Shown here: piece after piece, positions 41,926 to 52,734 of the stretch
Layout: every line of letters begins with the position of its first letter
Position numbering within the stretch: the first letter of the stretch is position 1
Source: Acanthosepion esculentum
Lineage: Eukaryota; Mollusca; Cephalopoda; Sepiida; Sepiidae
Assembly: GCA_964036315.1 (NCBI GenBank)
Contig: OZ038496.1
Coordinates: 18,842,185-18,906,184 of the forward strand
Direction of reading: 5' to 3'
DNA length: 64,000 bases
Translations under genes and position numbers: made by a program
The notes under the pieces: model-generated
Seen by the model: the letters and a program-made list of their open reading frames with translations, nothing else
The model's database searches: none
Told to the model about the DNA's origin: nothing

Positions 41926-43030
41926 TATATATATATATATATAATGTGTGTATGCATCTGTGTGAAAGTAATTGTTCATGCACATGAAAAAACACTTACA
42001 TACAGACGTTTATAGAAAATAAGAATACTTCTATATATATAGGTGTACCTATATTTTCTCAGATAAAAAATAAAATGTCTTATATTTTGTGCGTGCAGGC
42101 ATTAAAATATGTAGATATTTGTTAATCTACAAATGAGGGATTTTTTTCCCAACCACTTCTGCTCTGCCAAAATGCTTTAATCCTGTCAGAACTGCCATTC
42201 CCTCAGCTCCCCATTGCTCCCCCAATCTCTAACTCATTTGTCACCATCATTGACAGGCAACTGCTTCTTCAAATGATATACGGCTTCTTCCACCATGCCA
42301 ATGCTCATTCCATTCCAGTGTTAATAAAATGGTTTCAGGCTTTCCTTTAAACTCTGAAAATAGCTTTTGACATACCAAATAAAACTCTACTTCAAAGAAC
42401 ACTTTTGGTATAAGAATAAGTATGTTAGTGGAGGCAAAAGCAAGATGATGTAAGATTATCCACTGAATGATGCGTTTGTTTCACACCTCAGAGCGGGGAC
42501 AACTCAAGCATCTTTGAACATTGTCCAGTATCGCCTCAAAGAAATATAAACCTTTCTCATCTGCAAAACAAAACATCTGTGGGAATGTCATATACTTTCT
42601 CTCAGTAATGTCCAGAAGTGGGGGCAGATGGTGTGACAGCCCCAGACATCCATATCCAGAGGGCATCAAACAGTGAATAAAAAATTTAGTTTATATTTAA
42701 ATTGAATAAAGTGTTTATTTCATATTTTATTTGTTTTTTTTTTTGTTGTTTTTTTCATATTTAAAATTTCCTCCTTTCTAACATTTCTCAGTATGAGACC
42801 CTCCTACATGAGTCTTAGGAGCATACAATCAAAGAGTTGGTTTCAGGCATCGCCAAACATCACCAAACCTCTGAATGTCACTGTTTTCTCTTCTGATACA
42901 GGTCCATATTAAAATGTTAATTTGCAGCCCTTTTTAACAGTTGACTGAGATTGAAATTTACAAGCAGCTATTTCCATGGCAAATGTTCACGTCCACTTGA
43001 ATCTTTAGTTCCAACAGTTTAGAGCTTTAC
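41926..43030. other. Unassigned, one weak exon-like stretch
   Basis: On the minus strand 42478-42560 (after TTTGTTTTGCAG) is open for 26 codons to TGA: DEKGLYFFEAILDNVQRC then LSCPRSEV. It has an acceptor but no supporting homology. The rest shows nothing. Confidence 0.25.
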
Positions 43031-43033
43031 ATC

Positions 43034-43700
43034 TTGGAAATGCCATGCTACATCCACAGAATCAAACCATCCTCATTCTCTCCATATTCCATTTGTAAGA
43101 AGGAAGTTCTCCACAGCTTTTTCCCAAGAACTGCTACTTTATGGATGCTTCCCTGAACACAACAATCTTAATTTCGTCAGGTTACGCCTCCGTCATTATC
43201 TGTCATCTTAATCTAAACTTGCAACAACCTCTTTTTGCATTTATATAACACATCTCATTCGTCATAATCATTTCAACAATAACTCTCAACTTTGAGTGAC
43301 TCTCGAGCCATGTATTTGGTGAAATTATGTATAAAAAACATTGTGACCATATTGGTCATTATTAGCATATGTTAAGTTGTATGTTTTTTGTGTAAAACTT
43401 TTTGTTCTAAGAGTTTATCTCCTTTGCATGAGCAAGACTTATACCCAGAGAAAAAACATGAATTTCTTTCCTCCTCTCCTTCCTTTTGTGACTTTTGAAT
43501 CATTATTCCACAATGACAGACAACAGTTGTATTTCCTTATGTTCTAGGTAATGCCATGTTACCAATAAACAATTTGTAATTATAAGGCCACTATAATTTT
43601 AGTTTAGACCACTGATTTCCAAGACATTTCCTATGAATTATCCAGAATGTTCAGCTCGAGATGTCACAAGGGCATTTTATTTTATTTTTAATAGCAGAGG
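43034..43700. repeat. Source-like locus of the deleted duplicate at 44868-45036
   Basis: 43034-43108 (AAATGCCATGCTAC to GAAGGAAGTT) and 43590-43690 (TTTAGACCACTGATTTCC to GGGCATTTTATTTTA) recur contiguously at 44868-45036, without the roughly 480 bp between them. The element type is unknown. Confidence 0.55.
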
Positions 43701-44139
43701 AAATCATGACATTAGTGGGGGATTTTTGTGTCCGTTTTTTACCTGATTTTATATTGAGAGAATATTTTTCAAAGTTTTCAAATCTACTGAGATATAGACA
43801 AGTTTCATTTTATCTTTTTTGTGGTTATTTTTAATTGCAAAACTTTTGTCCTATTCCTAAGTAATTAAACTGTATTTGCAGGAATTTGGAATAAATAAGT
43901 AATTTCAAATGAAATGCCATGAGAGTTCATCTTTTAGGGACTGACTTAAACATGAAGCTCCCAAAGAACCTTGGATGGAACAAAATCAAAAGAAAAAGAA
44001 AATGGTATTATATTTCCTCAATATGCCCGAAGAGCATTAACTATGCTATCACAAATTATCTTATTACTCATGGATTCACATTTGATTGGATTAGAACTGA
44101 AAAATACTAGAAATACTCGTCAGTAATGATAATGATAAT

Positions 44140-44470
44140 ATTAGCTGTTTCCTTATAAGGAAACATTCAACATTCATTGACCAAATAGTTAGTCTTTGCT
44201 GTTGATTAAAATTTAGACAATCTTTTTTTTTCATTTTTTCAGGAAAATAGGTTACTCAAATCCATTAGTTCATTAGTTGTTAATGCTCCTTTCAGTACTG
44301 AGCAGTCAGGTGGGGGAGGGCTTCTTTCCTTGCCTTTTGTTTAGTGTAGTGTGGAACATCAACATCTTGATGTCATTATTCTCTCTTCATATTACATATG
44401 CTATCCATTTTAGATTTTGCTGCAGTTGAAAGTCCTCAAGTGATGTAGTTTCTCTTATTGTTACAGTGGT
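44140..44470 (+). repeat. Repeat R4, complete single-copy form
   Basis: Starts with an 18-bp perfect palindrome GTTTCCTTATAAGGAAAC. It then contains ATTCATTGACCAAATAGT, AGGAAAATAGGTTACTCAAA, GTAGTGTGGAACATCAACAT and AAAGTCCTCAAGTGATG. It lacks the internal amplifications seen at 21130 and 22070, so it defines the unit order. Confidence 0.65.
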
Positions 44471-44474
44471 ATAT

Positions 44475-45360
44475 ACTTTGGACTGCAAAGCACGATAAAT
44501 GTTAGTTAGTAATGCTTTGGACTGAAAAACACTATAAGTGCTAGTTAGTAATGCTTTGGACTGAAAAACACTATCAGTGCTAGTTAGTAATGCTTTGGAC
44601 TGAAAAACACTATAAGTGATAGTAATGCTTTGAACAGAAAAACATTATAAGTGCTAGTTAGTAATGCTTTGGACTGAAAAACACTATCAGTGCTAGTTAG
44701 TAATGCTTTGGACTGAAAAACACTATAAGTGCTAGTTAGTAATGCTTTGGACTGAAAAACACTATAAGTGCTAGTTAGTAATGCTTTGAACTAAAAAACA
44801 CTATAAGTGCTAGTTAGTAATGCTTTGAACTGAAAAACACTATAAGTGCTAGTTAGTAATGCTTTGGATGGAAAATGCCATGCTACGTCCACAGTATCAA
44901 ACCATCCTCATTCTCTCCATATTCCAGTTGTATGAAGGAAGTTGTAGATTTTGTGTTTAGACCATTGATTTCCAAAACGTTTCCTATGACTTATCCAGAA
45001 TGTTCAGCTGAAGACGTCATGGGGCATTTTATTTTCTAGTTAGTAATGTTAAATGCTAGTCAGTAATGCTTTGAACTGAAAAACACTATAAATGTTATTT
45101 TAGTAAAAGTGCCATACATGATAGTCAGAAATGCTTTGGACTAAAAAGCGCTATAAATGTTGGTAATGCTTTGGATAGAAAAGCACTATAATTGTTAGTC
45201 AGTAGTGCTTTGGACTGAAAAGCGCTGTAGATGATAGTCAAGAATGATTTGGTCTGTAATACTTTGAGCTGCAAAGCACAATAAATAGTAGTCAGAAATG
45301 CTTTGGTCTGAAAAGCGCTATAAATGTTAGTCATAATGCTTTGGATTAAAATGTGCTACA
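44475..45360 (+). repeat. 39-bp tandem array with a degenerate right half
   Basis: About ten homogeneous units (AATGCTTTGGACTGAAAAAC then ACTATAAGTGCTAGTTAGT) span 44475-44868. Diverged units continue from 45040 to about 45360. Between them lies the 44868-45036 duplicate. Confidence 0.9.
44868..45036 (+). repeat. Contracted duplicate of 43034-43700 inside the 39-bp array
   Basis: The junction is near 44943, where GAAGGAAGTT is followed directly by the TTTGTGTTTAGACCATTGA block. The deletion ends carry no GT-AG, so this is not a spliced copy. Confidence 0.6.
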
Positions 45361-46436
45361 AATGCAAGTCAAAAACCACTATTGTAGTTTGTGAGATATA
45401 AAATACTTTTACTGGGTTTTAGGACCTATGAAGTCAAATAATTTTCATAAGTCATGTTGTTTTTTACACTCGTATGTATGTGTGTACATGTATATATATA
45501 TATCTTTATATGTGCAGTTGATTGGGAGGGATTTTATAGACCCGAAAAGCAAAGCAATAAGCATATAAAACAACTTTAAGAAGGTTTCTTTTTTTTTCAA
45601 AGCAAAGGAATGTTTCTATTTTCAACTTGGAAATAAGAAAAACCCAACATTTTGTCAACCAGAAAGATGTTATTAAAAATATCAATTCCACAATTTTTTT
45701 TCTTTCCTTTCGTTTGAAACAATTTGCTTCTTTGTGGCAAAAAAAAAAAAAAAATGAGGGCCATGTGGTATTTTTCTAAAAGACATCAAAACACAAACAT
45801 GTTTTGTAAAGTCCCCCCCCCCGACATCCCCCCCCCATTCAAAAGAAAAAACATGTTCAATGACTTCTACATACTTCCAAACCTCATGCGTAAAATGAAT
45901 CTAGAAGAGGTCTGCATTCAAATGAGAAAAGGGCTGCTGTGTCATAGTTCAAGTATTTTGATTATTAGAAATTAGGAAATGCTGTATGTTTTGTTTTTTA
46001 TTCCAGGGTAATTAATCGAAAAGCAATTGGTTTTATTATTTTTATTCCTTTTAATTCAAGAGGAGTTAAAAAAAAAAACTTCTGATGATTTGCAAATTAT
46101 TTTTATTAGTGAAAAAGTTTTATCAAATACTCAACTATTTGGACATTGAATTATAAATACTAAAAAGACCCATTTCATGATTTCCCAATTTGAATTTTCT
46201 GATAAAGCTTAATTCTTCAGTTAAGGATTGACTAAGCTCATGGTGAGTTGTATGAGAACAAAATATCCATAGAAATTCCCCTGTCACATCGTTAAATATT
46301 TGAGTTTAACAACTTTAATAAAATATTGCAATAACAATCATAAATATGAATGCTGGTCGTTATTTTAAGAAGTATGGAGGTACAAATGAAAATATTTGTA
46401 ATTTACATGTTTTTCCATTTCACTTAAACAGCTCTT
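45361..46436. other. No recognised gene
   Basis: AT-rich. The only notable item is a C-run cluster at 45812-45836 (two runs of eight or more C separated by GACAT). Confidence 0.35.
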
Positions 46437-47105
46437 AAACACTTTTATCTTCCTTTCTTTCATTCATTTTCTCACTGAAACCAAGTAGCATCTCTGATAT
46501 ATGTTATGGCTTTCCATGCAATCAAAACAGAATAGTCCATTATGTATGAAGTATTAGCAGGAGACATTAAACACTTCTATCTTCCCTTCTTTCTTTCATT
46601 TTCTGACTGAAACTAAATAGTGTTTTTGATAGTTTTTGTCTTCTCAAGCAACCAAAAGGAAATAGTCTATTATGTACGAGGTTGTAACAAATGTATGAGT
46701 GAACGTTTGACGAGGCAAACGTCATGGCAGCAGACACAAAAATGGCAGTGCGCGTGCGTGACCAGACTGAGAGCGAGGCCCGTATTTATTTGCATAAGCG
46801 TATGCCTCACTAGCATAAAAGCTGAGAGTTTGCGAGGGCAAGGGAGCAGTCCAGTTGGGCAAAAGTCACACGTGTTGTTCATATCAGTGTTGACTGCAGT
46901 GTAAGACTAAACAGAAGGAGAAGACAAAGACTTCAGTAATTTTGTTACAGAAAGGTTACAGATGTATTAACAGGAGACATTAAATGCTTCTATTTTCCCT
47001 TTTTTCTTTCATTTTCTCACTGAAACTAAGTAATGTCTTCTCACCTCTTTTGACATGATCAAAGCAGAATAGTTTATTATGTATGAGGTATTGGCAGGGG
47101 ATAAC
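46437..47105 (+). repeat. ~128-bp tandem repeat, three units, interrupted by an LTR
   Basis: Units start near 46437, 46568 and 46981. Each has TTCTTTCATTTTCTCACTGA (or a variant) and ATTATGTATGAGGTATTAGC-like ends. The second and third are separated by the solo LTR. Confidence 0.8.
46683..46960. mobile_element. Solo LTR (278 bp) with 5-bp target duplication
   Basis: Ends TGTAAC and GTTACA form a perfect 6-bp inverted repeat with canonical TG/CA. It is flanked by GAGGT (46678-46682) and GATGT (46961-46965). The empty site can be read in the neighbouring tandem units (TATGAGGTATTGGCAG). It is more GC- and CpG-rich than its surroundings and contains a TATA-like GCATAAAAGC. A 5-bp duplication is usual for Ty3/Gypsy-type LTR elements. 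No internal region remains. The 94-codon frame inside is incidental. Confidence 0.75.
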
Positions 47106-47419
47106 GGTCATGCAAACTAATGAAGGGCACAATTATTATATTATAATGACTCCATTTTGACTAATCTTTACATTAATTCCTTACCAATGGCAATGTCTTC
47201 TTGCTTTTCAATTTATTTCTATAGCATAATCATTTATAATGTATATTTTTAGTAATATACTGCAACAAAATAATACTCATTTATTCACTAAAGTTCCGTA
47301 AACTCCATTGAAGAGTATTGAACCATAGCCTCACTACACTAGTCGTTGAAGTTGTCATTTCTATAGCAAGTGGGTTTTTATGGAATGGAGTTGCTAGCCC
47401 CATACTCAAAATGGTTTTG

Positions 47420-48015
47420 AATTCAAATTCTTGATAAAATCCAAAGAAGAATCAACAATATTATTGGTCCTGATCTGGCATCTCAGCTCAAGTCACTTTC
47501 CCACTGCTGTAATGTTGCTTCATTGTTCCTTTTCTATAAATGCTTTCATGGTAATTATTTGGATGAACTCTCTGCTATGGCACCTAGATTTTACAAATTT
47601 AAATGCTGCACTAGATTGGCAACTAGGTCTCTTCAATATCTGTCTATATCTCTGAGATGAGGCCAGAGCATACAACAGCCGAAACGTTGTGAATACGGCA
47701 ATAAAGATGAGGATAACAGTCCGAATAATATAAATAATACAAGTAGGTCTCTTCAAATTACAGTTGAATTATTTAAAAGTAACTGTATGTTCTATTCTAA
47801 CAGTTTCTTTTCTCACACTTCTCACTTGTGGAACTTTCTTCTGGCTCCATGTTCCAGCTAACTTTCAAAAATTTAAATGCAATGTCAACCGTTATCTTCC
47901 TTATTCCTTTTCTATTGTTATGACTCCTTAATAATGTGTCTGTTTTCTCATTGTTTCATGCACAATATGTCTTAGTGGCTTTATTGCCTTGTTTGGGGTA
48001 AATTTGATTAAAAAA
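47420..48015 (+). pseudogene. LINE family A 3' end, interrupted by a 107-bp insertion
   Basis: Encodes EILDKIQRRINNIIGPDLA, then QLKSLSHCCNVASLFLFYKC, then FHGNYLDELSAMAP and RLATRSLQ. It is then split by the insert at 47637-47743 and resumes with ITVELFKSNCMFYSN and SFFSHTSHLWNFLLAP. The 3' end is CTTGTTTGGGGTAAATTTGA and TTAAAAAAA. The two halves join exactly when the insert and one 13-bp duplicate are removed. Confidence 0.8.
47637..47743 (+). mobile_element. Minimal family F element, 107 bp, with 13-bp TSD
   Basis: Flanked by TAGGTCTCTTCAA at 47624-47636 and 47744-47756. It begins TATCTGTCTATATCTCTGAG, as in the long elements, and ends AGTCCGAATAATATAAATAA. Inside are CTGAGATGAGGCCAGAGC, ACAACAGCC, GAAACGTTGTG. 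The GGC/GCC stem can pair, but two extra bases sit inside the CTGANGA box, so this copy is a poor ribozyme candidate. Confidence 0.75.
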
Positions 48016-48032
48016 AATATCGATATACACCT

Positions 48033-48085
48033 GAGGAAGACCAGAGTGCACAATGGCTGAAATATGACAACTACAACAAAGGCAA
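48033..48085 (+). ncRNA. Decayed hammerhead-like core after LINE A
   Basis: CTGAGGAAGACCAGAGTG, then AATGGCTGAAATATGAC, then ACTACAACAAAGGCAAGGAA. The order matches family F, but the stem is weak. Confidence 0.3.
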
Positions 48086-48638
48086 GGAAATATCAAATAG
48101 ATTTTACTTGACTCTCTGAAGACAACAGATTTGGTTATCTAGCAAGTCTTTCGAACCAACGATGTGAGAAAATTGGCATTGTATTTTTACCAGTAGAGAA
48201 AGAAATTTATATTTATTCTGATGATGATATAAATAAACTTTGAAATATTCAACAAAATCAGCTCCACTTAGCTGTTTGTTGTTGAAATATTGATTATCAG
48301 CAAGTCATTCTAGCTGAGAAACAGTGAATGCCAACCGAGCCCAAATTACTTGCAAATGCATCAACGAATAGCAGTGGAAAGGTGGGTGCTCAGTAGGCAT
48401 GTCCTAGTTTGACTGAACTATAATGGACCAGGGGAATATTTCTGCAGCAATTCATTTTGAGGACCAGTGGGTCAGAGAAGAGAAAGTAAGTTGTTTGGCA
48501 GACAAGTGTTGATTGAAACATCAGTTTTGAAAAAGATGCAAAGTGATGGAGCAGTCATCTTTGAAATTAAAAGGATGTCAGAAGTCATGCATGTCGACAT
48601 AGCAATATGCATACAGTGTGTATGTTTAATGTGTCCAG

Positions 48639-48640
<2 letters not shown>
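48086..48640. other. No recognised gene
   Basis: A 38-bp stretch between TTTCTGCAG and GTAAGT (about 48443-48487) has exon-like edges but no supporting frame or homology. Confidence 0.3.
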
Positions 48641-48693
<53 letters not shown>

Positions 48694-48744
48694 TTGAAAT
48701 CAGCATTTCTGATAAAATGTCTGTATTTCTTTGTATATCTGAAA

Positions 48745-48807
<63 letters not shown>

Positions 48808-49115
48808 CGCACACGATATACATTTCTGATCAGAAGTATTTTTAATATATATATATATATGTGCGTGTGTAAAGTATATATATATATATATAATCAAGTC
48901 CATGCACATGGGTGCTTGCATGTGCACACACACACCATAAAAAAAACTTGCACCAATAATAAGTGCATATAAAAAAGAAAAATCCAGATGTATAAGCAGT
49001 CAGTTGCTGATAACTCCTGATGAGTGGATGGATGGGTTCATCTACAAAAATCTGGACCCAAGATGATGATGAAGGTAACATCAATTAGCTAAGTGACAAA
49101 CCTTTTACTTATTAT

Positions 49116-49199
<84 letters not shown>
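48641..49199. repeat. Cluster of (TA)n/(GT)n microsatellites
   Basis: TA tracts at 48641-48685, 48748-48796, 48847-48860, 48878-48892 and 49121-49199 carry GTGTGT edges. Ile-Tyr frames are artefacts. Confidence 0.95.
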
Positions 49200-49202
<3 letters not shown>

Positions 49203-49305
49203 GAAATGGACAAAGTCCAACAATTATTTTAAGACATTTTTATGTTTAACATTCTTTTTATAGATACAAATATTTAAGTAAATGCTCTGTTTATAATAAT
49301 ATGAA
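49200..49305 (+). mobile_element. Fragment matching the inverted end of the tRNA-Ser-like element
   Basis: GGACAAAGTCCAACAATTAT, TTTATAGATACAAATATTTA and AATGCTCTGTTTATAATAAT match the reverse complement of 41835-41925. It directly follows a TA tract, as it does there. Confidence 0.55.
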
Positions 49306-49527
49306 TTGGGGCAAATGCAGATCAAATATGGATCAGAATCTGACAGAATGAAAAGATAAAGAACAAATAGGGAACATTTATCAATCTAACATGTTTCACT
49401 TTTATTAAAGCTTCATCAGGTAACAGAAATGCAAAAATACCAGAATTTCATTCTTCTTTTTCTCCATATCTCAATCTCAAATTAAGCTTTAATAAAAGGA
49501 AAACATGGATTGATAAATGTTTATCTT

Positions 49528-49530
<3 letters not shown>

Positions 49531-49580
<50 letters not shown>
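49531..49580. repeat. (TA)n microsatellite
   Basis: An uninterrupted TA tract ending in GTGTGTGT. Confidence 0.95.
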
Positions 49581-49588
<8 letters not shown>

Positions 49589-49727
49589 CAGTGTTCCTGG
49601 GTGAATATATTTTTAATATATATGTAAATCATATACACACAGAGACATATAAGAATTTGTGTAAAAGTTATCAAGGTCACCTACTTTCCAAAACTTGATG
49701 AAATGCCCAAATATCACAATAAATTTC

Positions 49728-49975
49728 AGAATTCTTTTTTTGTTAATCATTTCACCCCAGGCAAGGCAGTAAAGTCACTAAGATGAAAAAGGTTACTGAA
49801 TGTGAAAGAATATAAGAAAAGGAAAAACAAAAAAGAAGACCAATAATTAAGAAGACAGAAACATTACCGTGAAAGTGTTTAGAGAAAAGTTATAAGAAAG
49901 CTATGTTACAGAGGTGGGAAAGTGATAGCAGGTCAGGACCAATAACATTGCAGATTCTTCTTTGGATTTTATCAA
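49728..49975 (-). pseudogene. LINE family A 3' end, internally deleted, minus strand
   Basis: The left edge is the reversed tail (TCATTTCACCCCAGGCAAGG). The segment AACATTACCGTGAAAGTGTT (the FHGN region) is joined directly after the 3' segment. The right edge reaches GGACCAATAACATTGCAGAT (the RRICNVIGP region). Several hundred bases of coding sequence are missing in between. Confidence 0.6.
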
Positions 49976-50280
49976 TGATTTGTAATAAGTCAACAAATCT
50001 TTTTAATCTTATCTTTTATCTGGCAGAGGTTAGTTTTTGATTGTACTCGTCTTTTTTATGAGATTTACAGAAGAAGCATCATCAGCCTCTTTCTACGCTA
50101 TTACTGTTTCCACGCAATGTGTTCTGATGAGTTACATTCAATGAATGTTTATGTGTAGAGAAAATACATGAATAAAACAACTGAAGATTTATTTCCCAAG
50201 TTAAATTTTTGCAGAGGTAAAAATTCAATATATGTTACATGAAAAGACATTAATTTAAAAAAAGAAAATTCCAAAGGGTC

Positions 50281-50283
<3 letters not shown>

Positions 50284-50341
<58 letters not shown>

Positions 50342-50381
50342 CCTTTAACTGTTTCTGTTGAATTGTAGATATATTCAATAT

Positions 50382-50441
<60 letters not shown>

Positions 50442-50475
50442 CCTTTAATTGTTTCTGTTGAATTGTAGATATATT

Positions 50476-50517
<42 letters not shown>

Positions 50518-50588
50518 TATATATGTGTATATATATATATATGTATATATGTGCCTTTAATTGTTTCTGTTGAATTGTAGATATATTC

Positions 50589-50646
<58 letters not shown>

Positions 50647-50689
50647 GTGCCTTTAATTGTTTCTGTTGAATTGTAGATATATTCAGTAT

Positions 50690-50774
<85 letters not shown>

Positions 50775-50790
50775 TTTAAAAAATACATCT
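50284..50790 (-). repeat. Tandem array of a 41-bp unit plus (TA)n, four units
   Basis: GTGCCTTTAATTGTTTCTGT then TGAATTGTAGATATATTCA occurs at 50339, 50439, 50551 and 50647. Copies are separated by TA tracts of different length that sometimes contain ATGTGTAT. Units are nearly identical while TA lengths vary. Confidence 0.9.
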
Positions 50791-50854
50791 TTATATAAAT
50801 AAAATCCAGAAAAAAATTGACGTTTGTGCTGATTTACATATACATTTCTACTTT

Positions 50855-50860
<6 letters not shown>

Positions 50861-50903
<43 letters not shown>

Positions 50904-50911
50904 CGTGTGCG

Positions 50912-50958
<47 letters not shown>
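50861..50958. repeat. Two (TA)n tracts around GTGCGTGTGCGC
   Basis: TA tracts on both sides of a GT/GC patch. No coding content. Confidence 0.9.
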
Positions 50959-50963
<5 letters not shown>

Positions 50964-51124
50964 GTAGGGATAATTCTAAGGTTAGTTTGCATTTAAGAAA
51001 AAGATATATGTATCTTTGCATAGGTACAAAATCATACACAGATTTGTTAAAAAGTATTCATTTTTATGTATATGTGTGGGTTTTAAGCTGGTATCAAGCC
51101 TTTTATGCCATCTTGTAGTAAGTA

Positions 51125-51601
51125 ATGCCTGGCCTCTCATATCTAAGTACATCTGTCTACTTGGGCCTTCTTGTAATACCAGATGAAACCACAATCTTTT
51201 TGGTTCACACCTACATACAGCCAATGAGAATCACTTTTTCCAGCTATACCAGTGTGATAGCTCTGACCACAACAGACTTTGTATCTGCTCCTAATAAGTG
51301 TAAATGTGTTCTCAAAGAGAGTAGATCATTGTTCGCTGATAAGGTGAGGCACCATAGAGACTCTCACAAGTTTGATTCCCATGACTATTGGTGGATATTT
51401 AAGAATGTGTTAAATAACTGTAAGTCTCCAATCCCTCCCCTCTTCACTCAATTTGCTGTGTTATCACCTACCGATACAGCAGAATGCTCTGCCTGCAAAT
51501 TCTCTTCCAATTCTACTCCCGACTCATCAAGAGTCCTTTTGTCTGTGTTTCCACTTCAAACAGAGTTTCTACTGTATGATATGCACCCAGTTAATTACTA
51601 A
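51125..51601 (+). pseudogene. LINE family A, endonuclease-to-reverse-transcriptase linker
   Basis: A 158-codon frame. RDSHKFDSHDYWWIFKNVLN, then KSPIPPLFTQFAVLSPTDTA, then FSSNSTPDSS matches in order the linker seen in Jockey/CR1-like proteins between the endonuclease and the reverse transcriptase (a region with DYWxIxKN, PPL, KAxxFxxxFxxNSTLDD). No catalytic motif of either domain is in the fragment. It is the only window piece from upstream of the reverse transcriptase core. Confidence 0.6.
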
Positions 51602-51739
51602 GTGTCACTTAGTCTGGTACAAAGCCACAATTCTGGAGAACAAAGTTGAGATTAAATGCATTATAGTAATAATATTCTGCTAATAATGTTCTTGCTAACC
51701 ATGCCCCATTGTGAGGTTTAAGTTATTTACTACATTTAG

Positions 51740-51850
51740 GTTTTTCTGGCACATTGTCACAAATGTGGAGCATACAGTGAGAGTCAAACTCACTCTAACA
51801 GTTATGGCATGCAAGTTAAGCCTGCTAACCATTGTTCCCTGATGAGACAC
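51740..51850 (-). mobile_element. tRNA-like SINE fragment (S2-type)
   Basis: Minus strand: A-box-like AATGGTTAGCAGGCTTAA, B-box-like GAGTTTGACTC, with a T-arm-like AGTGAG/CTCACT pairing. The body is truncated. Confidence 0.45.
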
Positions 51851-51939
51851 CCTTTTGAATTTTTTTTTAATATTTTTAAAATTACTTTTTGTTCAAATTT
51901 GGCATGGGTCCCTTCAGAGTTCATCCATTTTTGTGACTT

Positions 51940-52004
51940 CTGCATCAGTCTGAAGATGATAGACCTCAGATAAAATCTCCGTGACAACAGTTTGCTCTCA
52001 CCTC
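51940..52004 (+). ncRNA. Possible hammerhead-like relic
   Basis: CTGAAGATGATAGACCTCAG and ATAAAATCTCC follow the G-type layout. The stem is incomplete. Weak. Confidence 0.2.
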
Positions 52005-52290
52005 AACCCTGGCAGTGTTTGTGAACTGGCTCATTTCTTTTGAGGGGAAGGCAAAAGAGACTAAACAGAAACAATTCCCTGAATCAGTCTCCCGAAACAC
52101 CTCTTGCCTCACCCTCTTCTTGCTTCCAGAAAGCTGAGCCAACTTCATGCTTGAAATTGTCAATCAAGAAAACCCGCAGAATAAAAAACAAAAAAAAGAA
52201 AAATTTCTCAGCAAAATAGGAGTTAAGTAATTGTAATTGGCAGTTATGTTCTTCCTGAATAAATGTCAGAGTTTATAAAATTTGAGGAAT

Positions 52291-52668
52291 TCATTTTATT
52301 TTTTTCATTTTTTCATAATTTTTTCTTTTATCTGAATCTGATGGAGTTTTGGATGGTTTGCCAAATCGCTTGCTGTCATATCTAATGAGCTTTTCCAACT
52401 ATGCTTCAGTTATTCCAGGAACAGAAAAATGCTGACTACGGATCAAATTATAACCCTCACCAATGGTTATTACTTCCTTGCAAAATCTTCTGATACATGA
52501 AAATGACTTTTTAAGTCATAAATACATTCCAACACATGTTTTAGTTGGAAAAAATAATGGCAATCTTCTCATATTCTCAGACAGCTCTTCAGAATCACAA
52601 CTCACCTGGCGCAATGATTCCCTCAAAATGATTCTGTTGTCATTATCAAGAATTTTTGAATCATTGTA
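52291..52668 (-). pseudogene. Broken coding sequence, family unknown
   Basis: One reading frame of about 125 codons on the minus strand has only two stops (a TGA after GMYL and a TAG after ITEA) and ends at TGA (52291-52293). Protein-like segments: NDSKILDNDNRIILRESLRQ, EELSENMRRLPLFFPTKTC, FCKEVITIGEGYNLIRSQHF, LIRYDSKRFGKPSKTP, then SDKRKNYEKMKK. The composition is quite unlike the AT-rich background frames. It is probably a transposon or host pseudogene. I do not recognise the domain. Confidence 0.4.
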
Positions 52669-52734
52669 ATTTTTTACTTTATATATAAATTGAATGTATG
52701 TTTATCGTAGTCTGTTTAAATCTATCTCAGTCTT

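Noticed and set aside
44868..45036. Possible processed (spliced) retrocopy of 43034-43700
   Set aside because: The missing middle has no GT-AG ends, and there is no poly-A or coding frame. Deletion or template switching is more likely.
45812..45836. C-run cluster as an i-motif or G-quadruplex regulatory site
   Set aside because: Only two long runs are present, with no promoter context.
46620..46904. 94-codon plus frame and 70-codon minus frame
   Set aside because: Both lie within the solo LTR and show no domain.
47637..47743. Active hammerhead ribozyme in this particular copy
   Set aside because: Two extra bases interrupt the CTGANGA box and the base after GTTGT is G, which hammerheads do not tolerate at the cleavage site. 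Only the family relation is claimed.
48443..48487. 38-bp microexon between TTTCTGCAG and GTAAGT
   Set aside because: No frame with a plausible peptide and no neighbouring exons. Such site pairs are expected by chance in 64 kb.
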